The notes beneath the pieces were generated by a model that saw only the letters and a program-made list of their open reading frames with translations, was not told where the DNA came from and made no database searches. This document shows, piece by piece, positions 26,936 through 36,606 of a DNA stretch of 60,955 bases. The position numbers and the translations under genes are program-made. Position 1 is the stretch's first letter. The number at the start of each line of letters is the position of its first letter. The DNA is taken from NCBI GenBank assembly GCA_017448285.1, contig JAFSLT010000075.1:1-60955 (forward strand). The letters are read 5' to 3'. Source of the DNA: Clostridia bacterium. GTDB lineage: Bacteria > Bacillota > Clostridia > Oscillospirales > Acutalibacteraceae.

Positions 26936-29686
26936 TTATTTGTGCAAAATATTTATGCATCGCTCGCAAATATCACCGTATTCCGAATTTTTTCCAACAC
27001 TTTTATCATACGTCCAGCAGCGCTGGCATTTTTGCATGCTAGATTTTTTTACTATTACCTTTTCTTCAGAATTTGGATTAAATTCCGAAAAATTAACACT
27101 CGAAACTATGCAAATTTCTTTCAAATCCGATAAAAACACGCCAACATCATCAACTTGAGTCGCATCTGCATTCAAATAAACATCTGCCTCCATAGCGGAA
27201 CCTATTATTTTTTGCTTTCTCGCAACTTCCAGATGCTTTTTTATAAAATCTGCAACTTCGATAACATTATGCCAATACTGGTTCAAATTCTTATCATTTT
27301 CAATTTCATACTCAAATTTTAGATCATTCATAAAAATACTGTCAAAATCTTTAACCCCGGGCATGAAACTCCAGATTTCTTCGCAAGTAAAAGATAAAAT
27401 CGGCGCAAGAATTTTAGTTAAATGAACAAGAATTACCCAAATCGTAGTTTGTGCACTTCTTCTTAAAAATCCGTCTTTTTTTTCAACATAAAGTCTATCT
27501 TTTATAACATCTAAATAAAAATTCGAGAGCTCTGTTATGCAAAACTTTTGAACTTCCTGAAATACCGAATAAAACTCAAATTTTTCGTAAAATTCAATGC
27601 ATTTTTCAAAAATCTTTTTTGTTTTCAGAATCATAAAGAAATCTAACGATTCAAGCTCTTCGGATTTCACCAAATCTTTTTTTGGGTCAAAATCATATAG
27701 ATTACCTAAAATAAATCTTGCAGTATTTCTTATTTTTCTATAAGATTCACTAATTTGTGCAAGAATTTCATTAGAAATTTTTACATTATCTGTATAATTA
27801 ACCGACGAAACCCACAGCCTTAACACATCTGCGCCATACTTTTGAATTATCGACGCAGGCTCGATAACATTTCCAAGAGATTTTGACTGCTTTCGAGATT
27901 CTTCGTCCACAACCCAGCCGTGAGTCAAAACCGACTTGTACGGCGCAGATTTGCCAATTCCTACTGCCGTCAAAAGCGACGACTGAAACCAGCCGCGATA
28001 CTGATCGGCACCTTCAAGATACAAATCCGCCGGAAAATCAGACTCAGGAATAACCGCATGATAACTCGAACCTGAATCAAACCAAACGTCCATTATGTCT
28101 TTTTCTTTGATAAATTCTTTAAAGCCGCAAGATTTGCAAGTTTGATTATTTTTAAGAAAAAATTCAGCATCTTTTTCGTACCAAACCCCGGAGCCGTACT
28201 CAGCAAAAATTTTAGAAACATCAATTATCGTATTGTAATCGGCAAAAGGCTCGCCGCATTTTTTACAGAAAAATATCGGAATCGGCACGCCCCATTTTCT
28301 CTGGCGCGAAATACACCAATCAGACCTCTCGCGAATCATAGATTCAATTCTTTCGCCGCCCCATTTTGGCATCCAATTAACATTTTTTGCAGCATTAATA
28401 GCTTCTTTTTTAAAAGAATCGACGGAACAAAACCACTGATTTGTAGCGCGAAAAATAATCGGATTCTTGCAGCGCCAGCAATGGGGGTACTTGTGAACAA
28501 TATTTTTTTTGGCAAACAATAAATTTTTACTTTCGAGTAACTTAATAATTTCCTCGCTAGCTTTTAAAGTATTCATACCCTCAAAGCCGCCCGAAAGTGA
28601 ATTCATAACTCCATTTTCATCAACAGGCACCAAAATTTCAAAATTATAATTTTTGCAGCATTCAAAATCTTCCAGCCCATGTCCCGGAGCCGTATGCACG
28701 CAGCCCGTGCCGCTTTCTAAATTAACATGACCGCCTGTAATTATCAACGATTCACGTTCAATAAACGGGTGCAAAGCTTTCATGCCTTCGAGCTCGGCGC
28801 CTGAAAACTCTTTAATAATTTTAAAATCAGATATTTTAGCTTCGTTCATACAAGATTTAACTAAATCAGAAGCTATAATTAAATATTCATCATTAACTTT
28901 TACTAAAGAATAATTAAAATCTTTATTCAAACATATTGCAACATTTCCGGGCAAAGTCCAAGCGGTCGTCGTCCAGATTAAAAAATAAATTTTTTCTTTA
29001 TCAATATTTAAATTTGAAAATTTATTTAAATCATCTTTTAACTTAAATTTTATAAATATCGAATCACAAGAATCTTGTTTATATTCAATTTCTGCTTCAG
29101 CCAGAGCAGTCTTGCAATCGCAGCACCAATAAACCGGCTTTAAACCCCTGTAAATTGCGCCATTTTTAACAAGATTGGCAAAAACTTCTATTTGTTTAGC
29201 TTCAAATTTTGGTTCAAAAGTAACATACGGATTCTCCCAATCGCCGAAAATTCCCAGCCTTTTAAACGAACTCCGCTGAATATTAATATAATTTTCAGCA
29301 ATATCTTTGCAAACTTTTCGGAGCTCTGAAATACCAAGATTATCATAACTTTTAAAATTCTTTTTAGCTTTTACTTCAATCGGCAAGCCATGCGTATCCC
29401 AACCTGGAATAAATGGTGCACAAAAACCTTGCATACTTTTAAATTTTACAATAAAATCTTTTAAAATTTTATTCAAAGCATGGCCGAGATGAATTTCTCC
29501 GTTGGCAAACGGCGGTCCGTCATGAAGAATATACTTTTTATTCTTAGAATTTTTTGCTAAAATCTTTTTATAAATATTATTTTTCTGCCACTTTGATAAA
29601 ATCTCCGGTTCACGCTCGCTTAAATTTGCCTTCATAGGGAAATCAATTTTTGGCAAATTTAGAGTATCATTATATTTTTTTCTCAT
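26936..29686 (-). CDS. ileS: isoleucyl-tRNA synthetase
   Basis: IleRS charges tRNA-Ile. The 916-residue protein has the HIGH-type HLGHALNKILKDF (about residue 65), the editing domain (GTGCVHTAPGHGLEDFE, about 335-351), the GADQYRGWFQSSLL stretch and a KMSKS-type loop reading KQSKSLGN (about residue 598), where Met is replaced by Gln. A C-terminal zinc motif CQRCWTYDKS ... ICERC closes it. GGAGGG five bases before the ATG sets the start. It is fourth in sepF-divIVA-ileS-rplU. No T-box leader is visible. Confidence 0.97.
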   Translation of the reverse strand: MRKKYNDTLNLPKIDFPMKANLSEREPEILSKWQKNNIYKKILAKNSKNKKYILHDGPPFANGEIHLGHALNKILKDFIVKFKSMQGFCAPFIPGWDTHGLPIEVKAKKNFKSYDNLGISELRKVCKDIAENYINIQRSSFKRLGIFGDWENPYVTFEPKFEAKQIEVFANLVKNGAIYRGLKPVYWCCDCKTALAEAEIEYKQDSCDSIFIKFKLKDDLNKFSNLNIDKEKIYFLIWTTTAWTLPGNVAICLNKDFNYSLVKVNDEYLIIASDLVKSCMNEAKISDFKIIKEFSGAELEGMKALHPFIERESLIITGGHVNLESGTGCVHTAPGHGLEDFECCKNYNFEILVPVDENGVMNSLSGGFEGMNTLKASEEIIKLLESKNLLFAKKNIVHKYPHCWRCKNPIIFRATNQWFCSVDSFKKEAINAAKNVNWMPKWGGERIESMIRERSDWCISRQRKWGVPIPIFFCKKCGEPFADYNTIIDVSKIFAEYGSGVWYEKDAEFFLKNNQTCKSCGFKEFIKEKDIMDVWFDSGSSYHAVIPESDFPADLYLEGADQYRGWFQSSLLTAVGIGKSAPYKSVLTHGWVVDEESRKQSKSLGNVIEPASIIQKYGADVLRLWVSSVNYTDNVKISNEILAQISESYRKIRNTARFILGNLYDFDPKKDLVKSEELESLDFFMILKTKKIFEKCIEFYEKFEFYSVFQEVQKFCITELSNFYLDVIKDRLYVEKKDGFLRRSAQTTIWVILVHLTKILAPILSFTCEEIWSFMPGVKDFDSIFMNDLKFEYEIENDKNLNQYWHNVIEVADFIKKHLEVARKQKIIGSAMEADVYLNADATQVDDVGVFLSDLKEICIVSSVNFSEFNPNSEEKVIVKKSSMQKCQRCWTYDKSVGKNSEYGDICERCINILHK

Positions 29687-29720
29687 AAATCCCTCCAAAC
29701 ATCTTTAATTTTAAATTGCG

Positions 29721-30308
29721 TTAATTTTTGCTATTAGAAATCGAAGTACCGTCACTAAAAATCTGAGCGGTTTGATAATGCTCATCGGACATAAAAGTTT
29801 TAGCAACATCATCTATCTGAAAATTCTTCATGTCAAGCGGCTTGATAGGCACCCTAGAAAAAGTTTTCATCGATTCTATCTGATTGCCAAATTTTTTTAT
29901 ACAATCACTGACAAAAGCCTCGATTTCTTCGTTAAGCTTTCTGGCTTCATTAATTTTGCGTTCATATTCGTCATTCGCACTATTCATCATCTTAGCCGCT
30001 TTTTCCGAAGCATCGCGCAATATATATTTTGATTTAACTCCGGCATCTATAACACTTGCCTGAGCAATTTTTTCGGAATTCACGATAGCTCTTGTGATAG
30101 CTTCTTTTTCGCTGCGCAAAGATAAAATTTCGTTTTTAAGTTTTTCGATTAAACCAACAAGCTCATCGCGCTCAGCTATTGCCACATCAAGCTTTCGCTC
30201 CAATTCATCCATAAAATTATCAACATCCGCCGAACGATAACCAAAGGCCGCACGAGAAAACCTTGCATCCTCGAGTTCTCTTTTAAGGTCTTTTAAAGCA
30301 GTGTTCAC
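29721..30308 (-). CDS. divIVA: cell division protein DivIVA
   Basis: DivIVA binds curved membrane at poles and septa. The 195-residue protein carries the N-terminal lipid-binding and coiled-coil domain (FSRAAFGYRSADVDNFMDELERKLD, residues about 17-41). A long second coiled coil runs from about 50 to 150, and a disordered tail follows. It overlaps the sepF stop by four bases and precedes ileS, a conserved Firmicute order (sepF-divIVA-ileS). Confidence 0.92.
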   Translation of the reverse strand: MNTALKDLKRELEDARFSRAAFGYRSADVDNFMDELERKLDVAIAERDELVGLIEKLKNEILSLRSEKEAITRAIVNSEKIAQASVIDAGVKSKYILRDASEKAAKMMNSANDEYERKINEARKLNEEIEAFVSDCIKKFGNQIESMKTFSRVPIKPLDMKNFQIDDVAKTFMSDEHYQTAQIFSDGTSISNSKN

Positions 30309-30745
30309 AGCTTACCTCCAAAAGGTAAAATATCATAATTTTTAAGTTCATTAACAAGGTCCAACCCGTTAACTTTAACGTTACTTGGCGCCAAAATACA
30401 GTTATTTGCAACCCTGAAAAACTTTGCCTGAGCAAAATAAGCCGCGCCGCTTAAAAAATCTATTATTCTTCTTGCAACTTCGGGGTTACTTGATTCAATC
30501 CCAAAATCGATAATTACGATACAGCCAGATTTTAAACTATCGGCTATCTCGGCAATACTTTTGTTATACTCTGTAGGCTTAAAACACGAAATTTCATTTT
30601 CGATTTTACCCATATTAATCACTTTAGAATCTTTTTTTACTTCCGGCTTTTTAGAGCTTTCGCTAATACTTTCATCTACTTCGTCATAGTCCTCGCTATC
30701 AGCAGGGCTTAACATATCAAAAAATTTTTTCATAAATGCTGGCAT
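30305..30745 (-). CDS. sepF: cell division protein SepF
   Basis: SepF bundles FtsZ filaments and tethers them to the membrane. The 146-residue protein begins with an amphipathic start (MPAFMKKFFDMLSP), an acidic linker, and the SepF domain from about residue 55 (FKPTEYNKSIAEIADSLKSG, IIDFGI, ARRIIDFLSGAAYFA, ILAPSNV). GGAGG precedes the start. It opens the operon and has its own promoter. Confidence 0.93.
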   Translation of the reverse strand: MPAFMKKFFDMLSPADSEDYDEVDESISESSKKPEVKKDSKVINMGKIENEISCFKPTEYNKSIAEIADSLKSGCIVIIDFGIESSNPEVARRIIDFLSGAAYFAQAKFFRVANNCILAPSNVKVNGLDLVNELKNYDILPFGGKL

Positions 30746-30786
30746 ACAATTCCTCCAAATTTTTAATGTTCCTCGCGGATTTTTGG

Positions 30787-30815
30787 ATTATCTCATATTT
30801 TATAAAAAAAGTCAA
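30787..30815 (-). promoter_or_regulatory. sepF-divIVA-ileS promoter
   Basis: On the minus strand TTGACT (30810-30815) is followed by a 17-base spacer and GATAAT (30787-30792), about 40 bases before the sepF start. Confidence 0.65.
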
Positions 30816-30889
30816 CAAACAAATCGATAATATATTTATTTTCGGAAATAATTTATCATAAACCGATATTTTGTGTTTTAGGATTAGGT

Positions 30890-31567
30890 ATGTTTATTTC
30901 ATTTATAAGAGCAATAATTATGTACATTGTAGTAGTTTGTGCGATAAAATTTATGGGCAAAAGGCAGATTGGCGAGCTTGAAACTTCGGAGCTTGTAATA
31001 ACATTTATGATTTCCGATATAGCTTCAATTCCTATGCAAAATTCCGAGCAGCCTATTTTGAGCGGGCTAATACCAATAGGAGTTTTAACGTGCCTTGAAA
31101 TATTTATCTCTTGGCTCATGATGAAAAGCCCAAAATTTCGGCAGCTAACATGCGGAAAATGCGTAATAGTAATCGATAACGGTAAAATAAATCAAAAAGA
31201 ACTTTGCAGGCTCCGCATGAGCACATATGATTTATGCGAGCAGCTCCGGCAAATGAACGTTTTTTCAATAAACGACGTAGCTTACGCCATAATGGAAACC
31301 AACGGCAAACTCAGCGTTTTAAAAAAATCCGAAAAACAACCACCCGATGCACAGACATTAAACGTTGAAGTTCAAAAAGCAAATTTAGATTTAACAATAG
31401 TTTCAAACGGCAAAATCAACAATTACTCATTATTGCTCTGCAAATTAGATTATAAATGGTTAAAAAAAATTTTGCAAGAAAATAATACAAAACTCGACGA
31501 AATTTTTTTGATGACTGCAAATTTTAATAAACAGTTTAATATTATCAAAAAGGAAAGATATGAATAA
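30890..31567 (+). CDS. YetF/DUF421 family membrane protein
   Basis: A 225-residue protein with three N-terminal membrane helices (about residues 5-25, 35-50, 60-78), including the family motif FMGKRQIGELETSELVITFMISD. A cytoplasmic DUF421 domain follows (CVIVIDNGKINQKELCRLRMSTYDLCEQLRQMNV split over about 105-140). YetF-type proteins are found in spore-forming Firmicutes and may act in spores or the envelope; the function is unsettled. The stop overlaps the next gene by eight bases, and the YetF-DUF4363 pairing is a recurring clostridial arrangement. Confidence 0.88.
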   Translation: MFISFIRAIIMYIVVVCAIKFMGKRQIGELETSELVITFMISDIASIPMQNSEQPILSGLIPIGVLTCLEIFISWLMMKSPKFRQLTCGKCVIVIDNGKINQKELCRLRMSTYDLCEQLRQMNVFSINDVAYAIMETNGKLSVLKKSEKQPPDAQTLNVEVQKANLDLTIVSNGKINNYSLLLCKLDYKWLKKILQENNTKLDEIFLMTANFNKQFNIIKKERYE

Positions 31568-31934
31568 ACTTTTGTGCGGCTTAATAATCATCACAGCTAC
31601 GCTCTTGCTATGCTTTGCAAGTTTTAAAACTACAAATTCTATTGCCAAAAAATCAATTGAATATATAGAAAAAATCGAAAATTCAGCAGATAACAATAAA
31701 AATACCGAATATTCGACCAATGATTTTGAAGAATTTTGGGATAAAAAATCGAAAATTTTACAAATATTAATTCATCACGAACAAATCGACGACATAGATA
31801 ATGAAATATCAAAATTAAAAATATCCGCAAAAGAAAAAAATAAATTTGAAATTTTAAAAACTTGCAATTGCTTAAAATCTAAATTTGAAAGTCTAGAAAA
31901 AATCGACGAAATTTCTATTGAAAATATTTTATAG
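31560..31934 (+). CDS. DUF4363 family membrane-anchored protein
   Basis: A 124-residue protein with one N-terminal membrane segment (residues 5-25) and a helical periplasm-side domain (FEEFWDKKSKILQILIHHEQIDDI), the DUF4363 pattern. Its start overlaps the yetF-like gene, implying translational coupling. The function is unknown. The last about 15 codons plus stop and 3' flank are repeated at 32808-32897, behind the next gene. Confidence 0.8.
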   Translation: MNKLLCGLIIITATLLLCFASFKTTNSIAKKSIEYIEKIENSADNNKNTEYSTNDFEEFWDKKSKILQILIHHEQIDDIDNEISKLKISAKEKNKFEILKTCNCLKSKFESLEKIDEISIENIL

Positions 31935-31978
31935 CAGTTGCTACTTAAAAAAGCATTTTCTCCGGCACTCGGGTAAAA
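31884..31978. repeat. direct repeat copy A (3' end of the DUF4363 gene plus palindrome)
   Basis: The gene's final codons, stop, TAGCAGTTGCTACTTAAA and a decayed palindrome (TTCTCCGGCACTCGGG, 31955-31978) recur at 32808-32897, bracketing the VanY gene. Confidence 0.8.
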
Positions 31979-32058
31979 AAATTTCAATTCTCCAAGAAAG
32001 TATGTTGCTTTTTAAGTAAAGATGATATAGCGTTAAGATATGGAAGGGGGTGAATATC

Positions 32059-32763
32059 GTGTTTACGTTGAATAAAAAATTTGTTGCAAGTATGTATTTT
32101 TATTTGAGAATCATGTTGGTGATAATTTTTGGTTTAAGTAGTGTCAGTTTATTTAATATTTATGCGATGGACCAAACAAATTTATCAAAAGGACATACCA
32201 TAAACTACATGGTACTAGTTAATAAAGAGCATAAACTACCTGAAAATTGGGAAAGCAGCGTTTTGTTAAAAACTGCTAAAAATATTTATGGTGAAGAATA
32301 CCAGGTAGAAGAAAAAACTTTAAAGCAATTTGAACTTCTGCGCAAAGATTTGCTTAATAATGAAGGTATCGATATTGAGCTAGACAGTACCACAAGAAGT
32401 GTAGCTAAACAGCAGAAATTGTGGGATGAGTGGACGAAGGAACATGGGTCAGAATACGTTCGAAAGTATGTGGCCGTTCCGGGATATTCTGAGCATCACA
32501 CGGGTTTGGCAATTGATATATGCTTGCATAAAGATGGCAAAAGAATTGATGATAATAGCGAAATGATTGCCGAAAAGGAAATTTTCGCAAAAATTCATAA
32601 AAAACTTTCCAAGTATGGTTTTATATTGCGTTATCCTAAAGGTAAAAAAGAAATTACCGGATACGAATATGAACCTTGGCACTTTCGTTATATTGATAAT
32701 CGTGAAATTGCAAGCAAAATTATGGAAAACGATATCACATTAGAACAATACCTTGATATTTAA
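32059..32763 (+). CDS. VanY-type D-alanyl-D-alanine carboxypeptidase (M15B)
   Basis: The enzyme removes the terminal D-Ala from muropeptides. A 234-residue protein with an N-terminal membrane/signal segment (about residues 10-35) and an M15B domain. Zinc and catalytic motifs are visible: STTRSVAKQQKLW, the SEHHTGLAIDI motif (S-x2-H-x6-D, about residue 150) and EPWHFRYI (catalytic Glu and His, about 210). The start is GTG at 32059, eight bases after AAGGGGG; the GTG at 32050 lies in that site. It is flanked by about 90-base direct repeats and so looks like an inserted cassette. Confidence 0.88.
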   Translation: MFTLNKKFVASMYFYLRIMLVIIFGLSSVSLFNIYAMDQTNLSKGHTINYMVLVNKEHKLPENWESSVLLKTAKNIYGEEYQVEEKTLKQFELLRKDLLNNEGIDIELDSTTRSVAKQQKLWDEWTKEHGSEYVRKYVAVPGYSEHHTGLAIDICLHKDGKRIDDNSEMIAEKEIFAKIHKKLSKYGFILRYPKGKKEITGYEYEPWHFRYIDNREIASKIMENDITLEQYLDI

Positions 32764-32768
32764 CAGAA

Positions 32769-32955
32769 ATCTCTCCGGCAGAGCTGGAGAGACTTTTTAA
32801 TTTTTTTGGAAAACTTAGAAAAAATCGATGAAATTTCTATTGAAAATATTTTATAGCAGTTGCTACTTAAAGGAAGCATTTTCTCCGGTACCAGCTAGAT
32901 AAGTTTTTAAAAATAAAAATATACAAAAGCAGCCTCCGGCATAGCCGGAGAGAGA
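32769..32955. repeat. palindromes and direct repeat copy B
   Basis: Core CTCTCCGGCAGAGCTGGAGAG (32769-32792) behind vanY; copy B of the DUF4363 gene 3' end (32808-32897) with decayed core TTCTCCGGTACCAGCTAG (32877-32900); then CCTCCGGCATAGCCGGAGAG (32929-32955) with the reverse arm TTTAATTTTTAAGTTTC. Confidence 0.78.
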
Positions 32956-33068
32956 ACTTTCGATTTAATTTTTAAGTTTCAAAAGAAACATAATGTTTTG
33001 CATATTGACTTTTTGCTTTTTTTACTGCACAATACTTTCGATTGTTATTTGGTTTATGAGGTAAAATT

Positions 33069-33302
33069 ATGAATAATCTGAAAATTAAAGGGATTTATAA
33101 GCATTATAAAGGCGATTTGTATATAGTGGAAGACGTTATTTATCACAGCGAAACATGCGAAAAAATGGTAGCTTACAGAGCGCTTTACGGTGACTGCAAA
33201 TTGTGGTGCAGACCTTATGATATGTTCTTAAATGACGAAGTAAACAAAAATGGACAAAAATACAGATTCGAACTCCAGAATATAGAAAGCTCGCATGGTT
33301 AA
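33069..33302 (+). CDS. DUF1653 domain protein
   Basis: A 77-residue cytoplasmic protein that is almost entirely a DUF1653 domain: GIYKHYKGDLYIVEDVIYHSET, MVAYRALYGDCKLWCRP, and MFL. The function of the family is not established. It ends 39 bases before the PBP2 gene and may be co-transcribed. Confidence 0.85.
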   Translation: MNNLKIKGIYKHYKGDLYIVEDVIYHSETCEKMVAYRALYGDCKLWCRPYDMFLNDEVNKNGQKYRFELQNIESSHG

Positions 33303-33341
33303 CAATTAAAAATTAATTTTTGCCATTATTTAAGGATAAAA

Positions 33342-35270
33342 TTGACCAATTTATATCTAAAAAGACGATTCATATCTTTATTGGTATTAATAAGCGCCGT
33401 ATTTGCTGTTTTTATTTCAAGGCTTGTAAATTGGCAAATAATAAATCATTGGTATTATCGAATAAGAGCACTGCAAAATCACTCTTATATACTAAAAACC
33501 GACCCTATAAGAGGGGAAATATTTGATAAATTTGGAAGCGCCTTAGCGGCAAATTCCATAGGTTACAGGCTGGTTTTAGATGATTTTAATCTGATAAAAG
33601 GAAAAGAAGCAGATTGTATATATAAAATTATACATTTGCTAAACTTATTAAATATTGAATGGAATGATACTTTACCAATAGTATTAAATTCAAATGGAAA
33701 ATTTGAATTTGATTATAGTGATGAATCAAAGCTAGAGCTTATGAAAAAAGAAATCCCGGCAAAAAATTCTTCCGACCCAAATTCGTATATCGACTATATT
33801 AAAAAAAAGATAAATGGGCAAAGTTTGAGCGGCAAGATGCTGCGGGATGCATGCAGTTTATATTATGGCACCAGAGGGAACAATGTTATTGCAGATAAAA
33901 TAGATGATAAAGCTATTTTTAAAATTGCCGAATTTGGAATCCCGGGTTTTAGAATCGAAACATCGACGGAAAGATATTATCCTTCCGGAACAATTGCTTC
34001 GCATATTTTAGGCTATACCGGACTTATGTCCGCAGAAGAGTATGCAAAATATAAGGAAAAATACAGCATGGATTCGATAATCGGGAAATCAGGGATCGAA
34101 AAATTATTCGAAGAAGAATTGAGGGGTTTTGGCGGAAAAAGAGCTTTTCATTTTTCAAAAGAAGGTTCGTTAAATTCCGTTGATGAAATTATAAAACCGC
34201 AACAGGGAAATTCAGTATTTTTAACGATAATTTCCTCACTTCAGCAAGCAGCTCAAGATTCGCTAGAAAAAGCAATTAAGACGGCTGCTTCAAAAGGCGC
34301 AAAAGGCTGCACATCGGGAGCTGCGGTACTTTTAGATGTGAATTCCGGCGAGATTTTGGCAGCAGCTTCATGCCCTACGTTTGATTTATCCAGATATTCG
34401 GTTGATAAATCGTATCGCAGCGAACTCATTAATGATAAAAATTTACCGCTTTTAAACAGAGCATTTAGCGGTATATATCCTCCGGGCTCAACATTCAAAC
34501 CACTGATTTTAGCTGCAGCATTAAACGAGGGAGTTTTAAATGGAACTGAAGAAACTATAAACTGCACAGGTGCTTACAGGTACTATACAAGAGGAACCAT
34601 AAGATGCACAGGGCACCATGGGGATGCAAATTTATTAAAAGCTATGGCACGTTCGTGCAACGTTTTTTTTGCAGAGCTCGGCAGAAGGCTTGGGCTAAAT
34701 AATATCGAAAAATACGCAAAAGAACTTGGAATAAACGGTAAAACTGGTTTGGAACTTTCAGAAGCTTCAGGAACCATTTGTGACCTTGAGAAAAAAGCGC
34801 AATATGCTTCTGCCGCGTCGCAGGCGGCAATCGGACAAGGCGATGTTTCAATTACTGCTTTGCAGCTTGCAAAAATTGCCGCCGGAATAGCTTCGGGTAA
34901 GAATTTTAAACCCAGAATAGTTAGCAAAATAATGAATTATGACCATTCTCAGGATTTAAAAATATTTGAAAGTGAATTTGAACCTTTAAATATTTCGGAA
35001 GAAAGTTTAAACTTAACGCGCCAAGCGATGCGAGAAGTTGTTTTAACAGGTCTTGCTACAGATTTTAAAAATTACCCGGTAAGCGTTGCCGCCAAAACTG
35101 GAACTGCACAAAATGCCGGCGACGACCACACAACTTTTATGGGCTACGCGCCTTTTGATAATCCAAAGGTTGCCTTTGCCGTAATAGTTGCAAACGGAAA
35201 ATACGGCAGCGTTTCAAAATCCGTTGCAAAAGATATGCTTGATGCTTGCAGAGAAATTAATTATTTTTAA
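33342..35270 (+). CDS. penicillin-binding protein 2 (class B, MrdA-type)
   Basis: A peptidoglycan D,D-transpeptidase. One membrane helix (about residues 9-30) is followed by the class B linker (RGEIFDKFGSALAANS, about residue 57) and dimerisation domain. Active-site motifs are STFK (PPGSTFKPLILAA, about residue 385), SCN (ARSCNVFFAELG, about 433) and KTGTAQ (about 587). At 642 residues it fits PBP2/MrdA better than FtsI. The start is TTG with AAGGA upstream. A sporulation-type SpoVD role is possible. RodA is not adjacent. Confidence 0.9.
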   Translation: MTNLYLKRRFISLLVLISAVFAVFISRLVNWQIINHWYYRIRALQNHSYILKTDPIRGEIFDKFGSALAANSIGYRLVLDDFNLIKGKEADCIYKIIHLLNLLNIEWNDTLPIVLNSNGKFEFDYSDESKLELMKKEIPAKNSSDPNSYIDYIKKKINGQSLSGKMLRDACSLYYGTRGNNVIADKIDDKAIFKIAEFGIPGFRIETSTERYYPSGTIASHILGYTGLMSAEEYAKYKEKYSMDSIIGKSGIEKLFEEELRGFGGKRAFHFSKEGSLNSVDEIIKPQQGNSVFLTIISSLQQAAQDSLEKAIKTAASKGAKGCTSGAAVLLDVNSGEILAAASCPTFDLSRYSVDKSYRSELINDKNLPLLNRAFSGIYPPGSTFKPLILAAALNEGVLNGTEETINCTGAYRYYTRGTIRCTGHHGDANLLKAMARSCNVFFAELGRRLGLNNIEKYAKELGINGKTGLELSEASGTICDLEKKAQYASAASQAAIGQGDVSITALQLAKIAAGIASGKNFKPRIVSKIMNYDHSQDLKIFESEFEPLNISEESLNLTRQAMREVVLTGLATDFKNYPVSVAAKTGTAQNAGDDHTTFMGYAPFDNPKVAFAVIVANGKYGSVSKSVAKDMLDACREINYF

Positions 35271-35299
35271 TTTTTAAATTTCAAAAAAGTCTAATAGAC

Positions 35300-35324
35300 A
35301 CTTTCTCCGGCGCTTACGGAGAAA
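35300..35324. repeat. GC-rich palindrome
   Basis: TTTCTCCGGCGCTTACGGAGAAA between convergent PBP2 and ruvC genes; suited to two-way termination. Confidence 0.65.
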
Positions 35325-35336
35325 ATATCTGCTTAT

Positions 35337-35810
35337 CTAATTATTAACAAAAATCGAACCGGATAAAGCTAGTGCGCATGCGTCTGCGGCATCGTCTGGT
35401 TTTATTGGTTCATTTAAATTTAATATTTTTTTTGTCATCAAAATAATTTGCTGTTTTGTTGCTTTTCCATATCCTGTAAGTGAACATTTAACTTGCAGCG
35501 GCGTTGGTTCAAAAATTTTAATATTAAATTTTTGTAACGATAAAATAATAACGCCACGTGCCTCAGCGACTTTTATTGCTGTTTTTTGGTTATTTTGGAA
35601 TAATAAACTTTCAATCGAAGCAAAATCAGGTGTAAAATTATGTAAAATATCATTCATTTCATTATAAATTTTACAAATTCTATTTGGGAATTCTTCTCTG
35701 GACGAAGTTTCGATCGTCCCGTATTTTAAAAGTCTTCTTTTATTTTTTTCTACATCTATTATCGCGTAGCCAACTATCGCATAGCCGGGATCAATTCCAA
35801 TTATTCTCAA
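35337..35810 (-). CDS. ruvC: Holliday junction resolvase RuvC
   Basis: RuvC cuts Holliday junctions with RuvAB. The 157-residue protein has GIDPGYAIVGYAI (first catalytic Asp7), the SIESLLFQNNQKTAIKVAEARGV region (second acidic residue, split over about 66-88) and DDAADACALAL (about 138-148) with the last acidic pair. It overlaps the ispE stop by 20 bases, an uncommon pairing. ruvA and ruvB are not adjacent. Confidence 0.95.
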   Translation of the reverse strand: MRIIGIDPGYAIVGYAIIDVEKNKRRLLKYGTIETSSREEFPNRICKIYNEMNDILHNFTPDFASIESLLFQNNQKTAIKVAEARGVIILSLQKFNIKIFEPTPLQVKCSLTGYGKATKQQIILMTKKILNLNEPIKPDDAADACALALSGSIFVNN

Positions 35811-36606
35811 TTATTTCAACTCCATAATTAACAGGTTTACAAACTAATATATTTTTATTCAAGTTTATGTAATTTTTATTAACAATTTTAAAAATCGCCG
35901 AACCACTTCCGGTGAGATGCCAACTATGTGGTATTTTAATTATTTTTTCGAAATCATTAAAGCATTTTTTGGAAAGTTTATCAATATTTCCTGATAAAAT
36001 TGCATCTTTGAGTATTTTAATTTTAAATTTATCATTTTTAAGGTTATTATCAATAAAATCATCAAATTGTTTAAATAAATTTTTAGTATAATTTTTTTGA
36101 TTATCAAATTTTAATAAAAATTGACATTCCGGCAAACTGTTAATTTTTGACAAAATTTCACCTTTCCCTCGGCACAACATTGTTCCACCGAAATAACAGA
36201 ATGGTACGTCAGAGCCTAATTTTTCACAAATTTCTATAGTTTTATTTTTAGAAAAATTTAAATTTAAAATTTTATTCATACCAAAGATTACAGCAGCGGC
36301 ATTAGAACTTCCTCCGCCAAGACCTGCACCAGTAGGAATATTTTTTTGAATGTCTATCTTTATCCCAAAATTAGGATTAATTAAATCGAAAATTATTTTT
36401 GCGGCTTTATATGCCAAATTTTCTTCCATTTTGCAAACATTTTTGTTGCATTCGACAAAAATTTTATTTAAACTAATTTTTGAAATTTTAATTAAATCAA
36501 ATAAACTCACAGATTGCATTATTGTGTTTAAATTATGAAACCCATCAGTCCGTTTTTCCTTAATTTCGAGCCCCAAATTAATTTTTGCAAAACTTTTTAG
36601 TATCAT
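35791..36606 (-). CDS. ispE: 4-diphosphocytidyl-2-C-methyl-D-erythritol kinase
   Basis: IspE phosphorylates CDP-methylerythritol in the MEP isoprenoid pathway. The GHMP-kinase fold is clear: SFAKINLGLEIKEKRTDGFH (start), IPTGAGLGGGSSNAAAVI (ATP site, about residues 92-109) and LTGSGSAIFKI near the C-terminus (about 230). At 271 residues it is slightly short. With ispG at 56995 it shows the MEP route is in use. It overlaps ruvC. Confidence 0.95.
   Translation of the reverse strand: MILKSFAKINLGLEIKEKRTDGFHNLNTIMQSVSLFDLIKISKISLNKIFVECNKNVCKMEENLAYKAAKIIFDLINPNFGIKIDIQKNIPTGAGLGGGSSNAAAVIFGMNKILNLNFSKNKTIEICEKLGSDVPFCYFGGTMLCRGKGEILSKINSLPECQFLLKFDNQKNYTKNLFKQFDDFIDNNLKNDKFKIKILKDAILSGNIDKLSKKCFNDFEKIIKIPHSWHLTGSGSAIFKIVNKNYINLNKNILVCKPVNYGVEIIENNWN

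Noticed and set aside
26936-29686. T-box leader for ileS
   Set aside because: ileS follows divIVA by about 35 bases within an operon; there is no room for a T-box.
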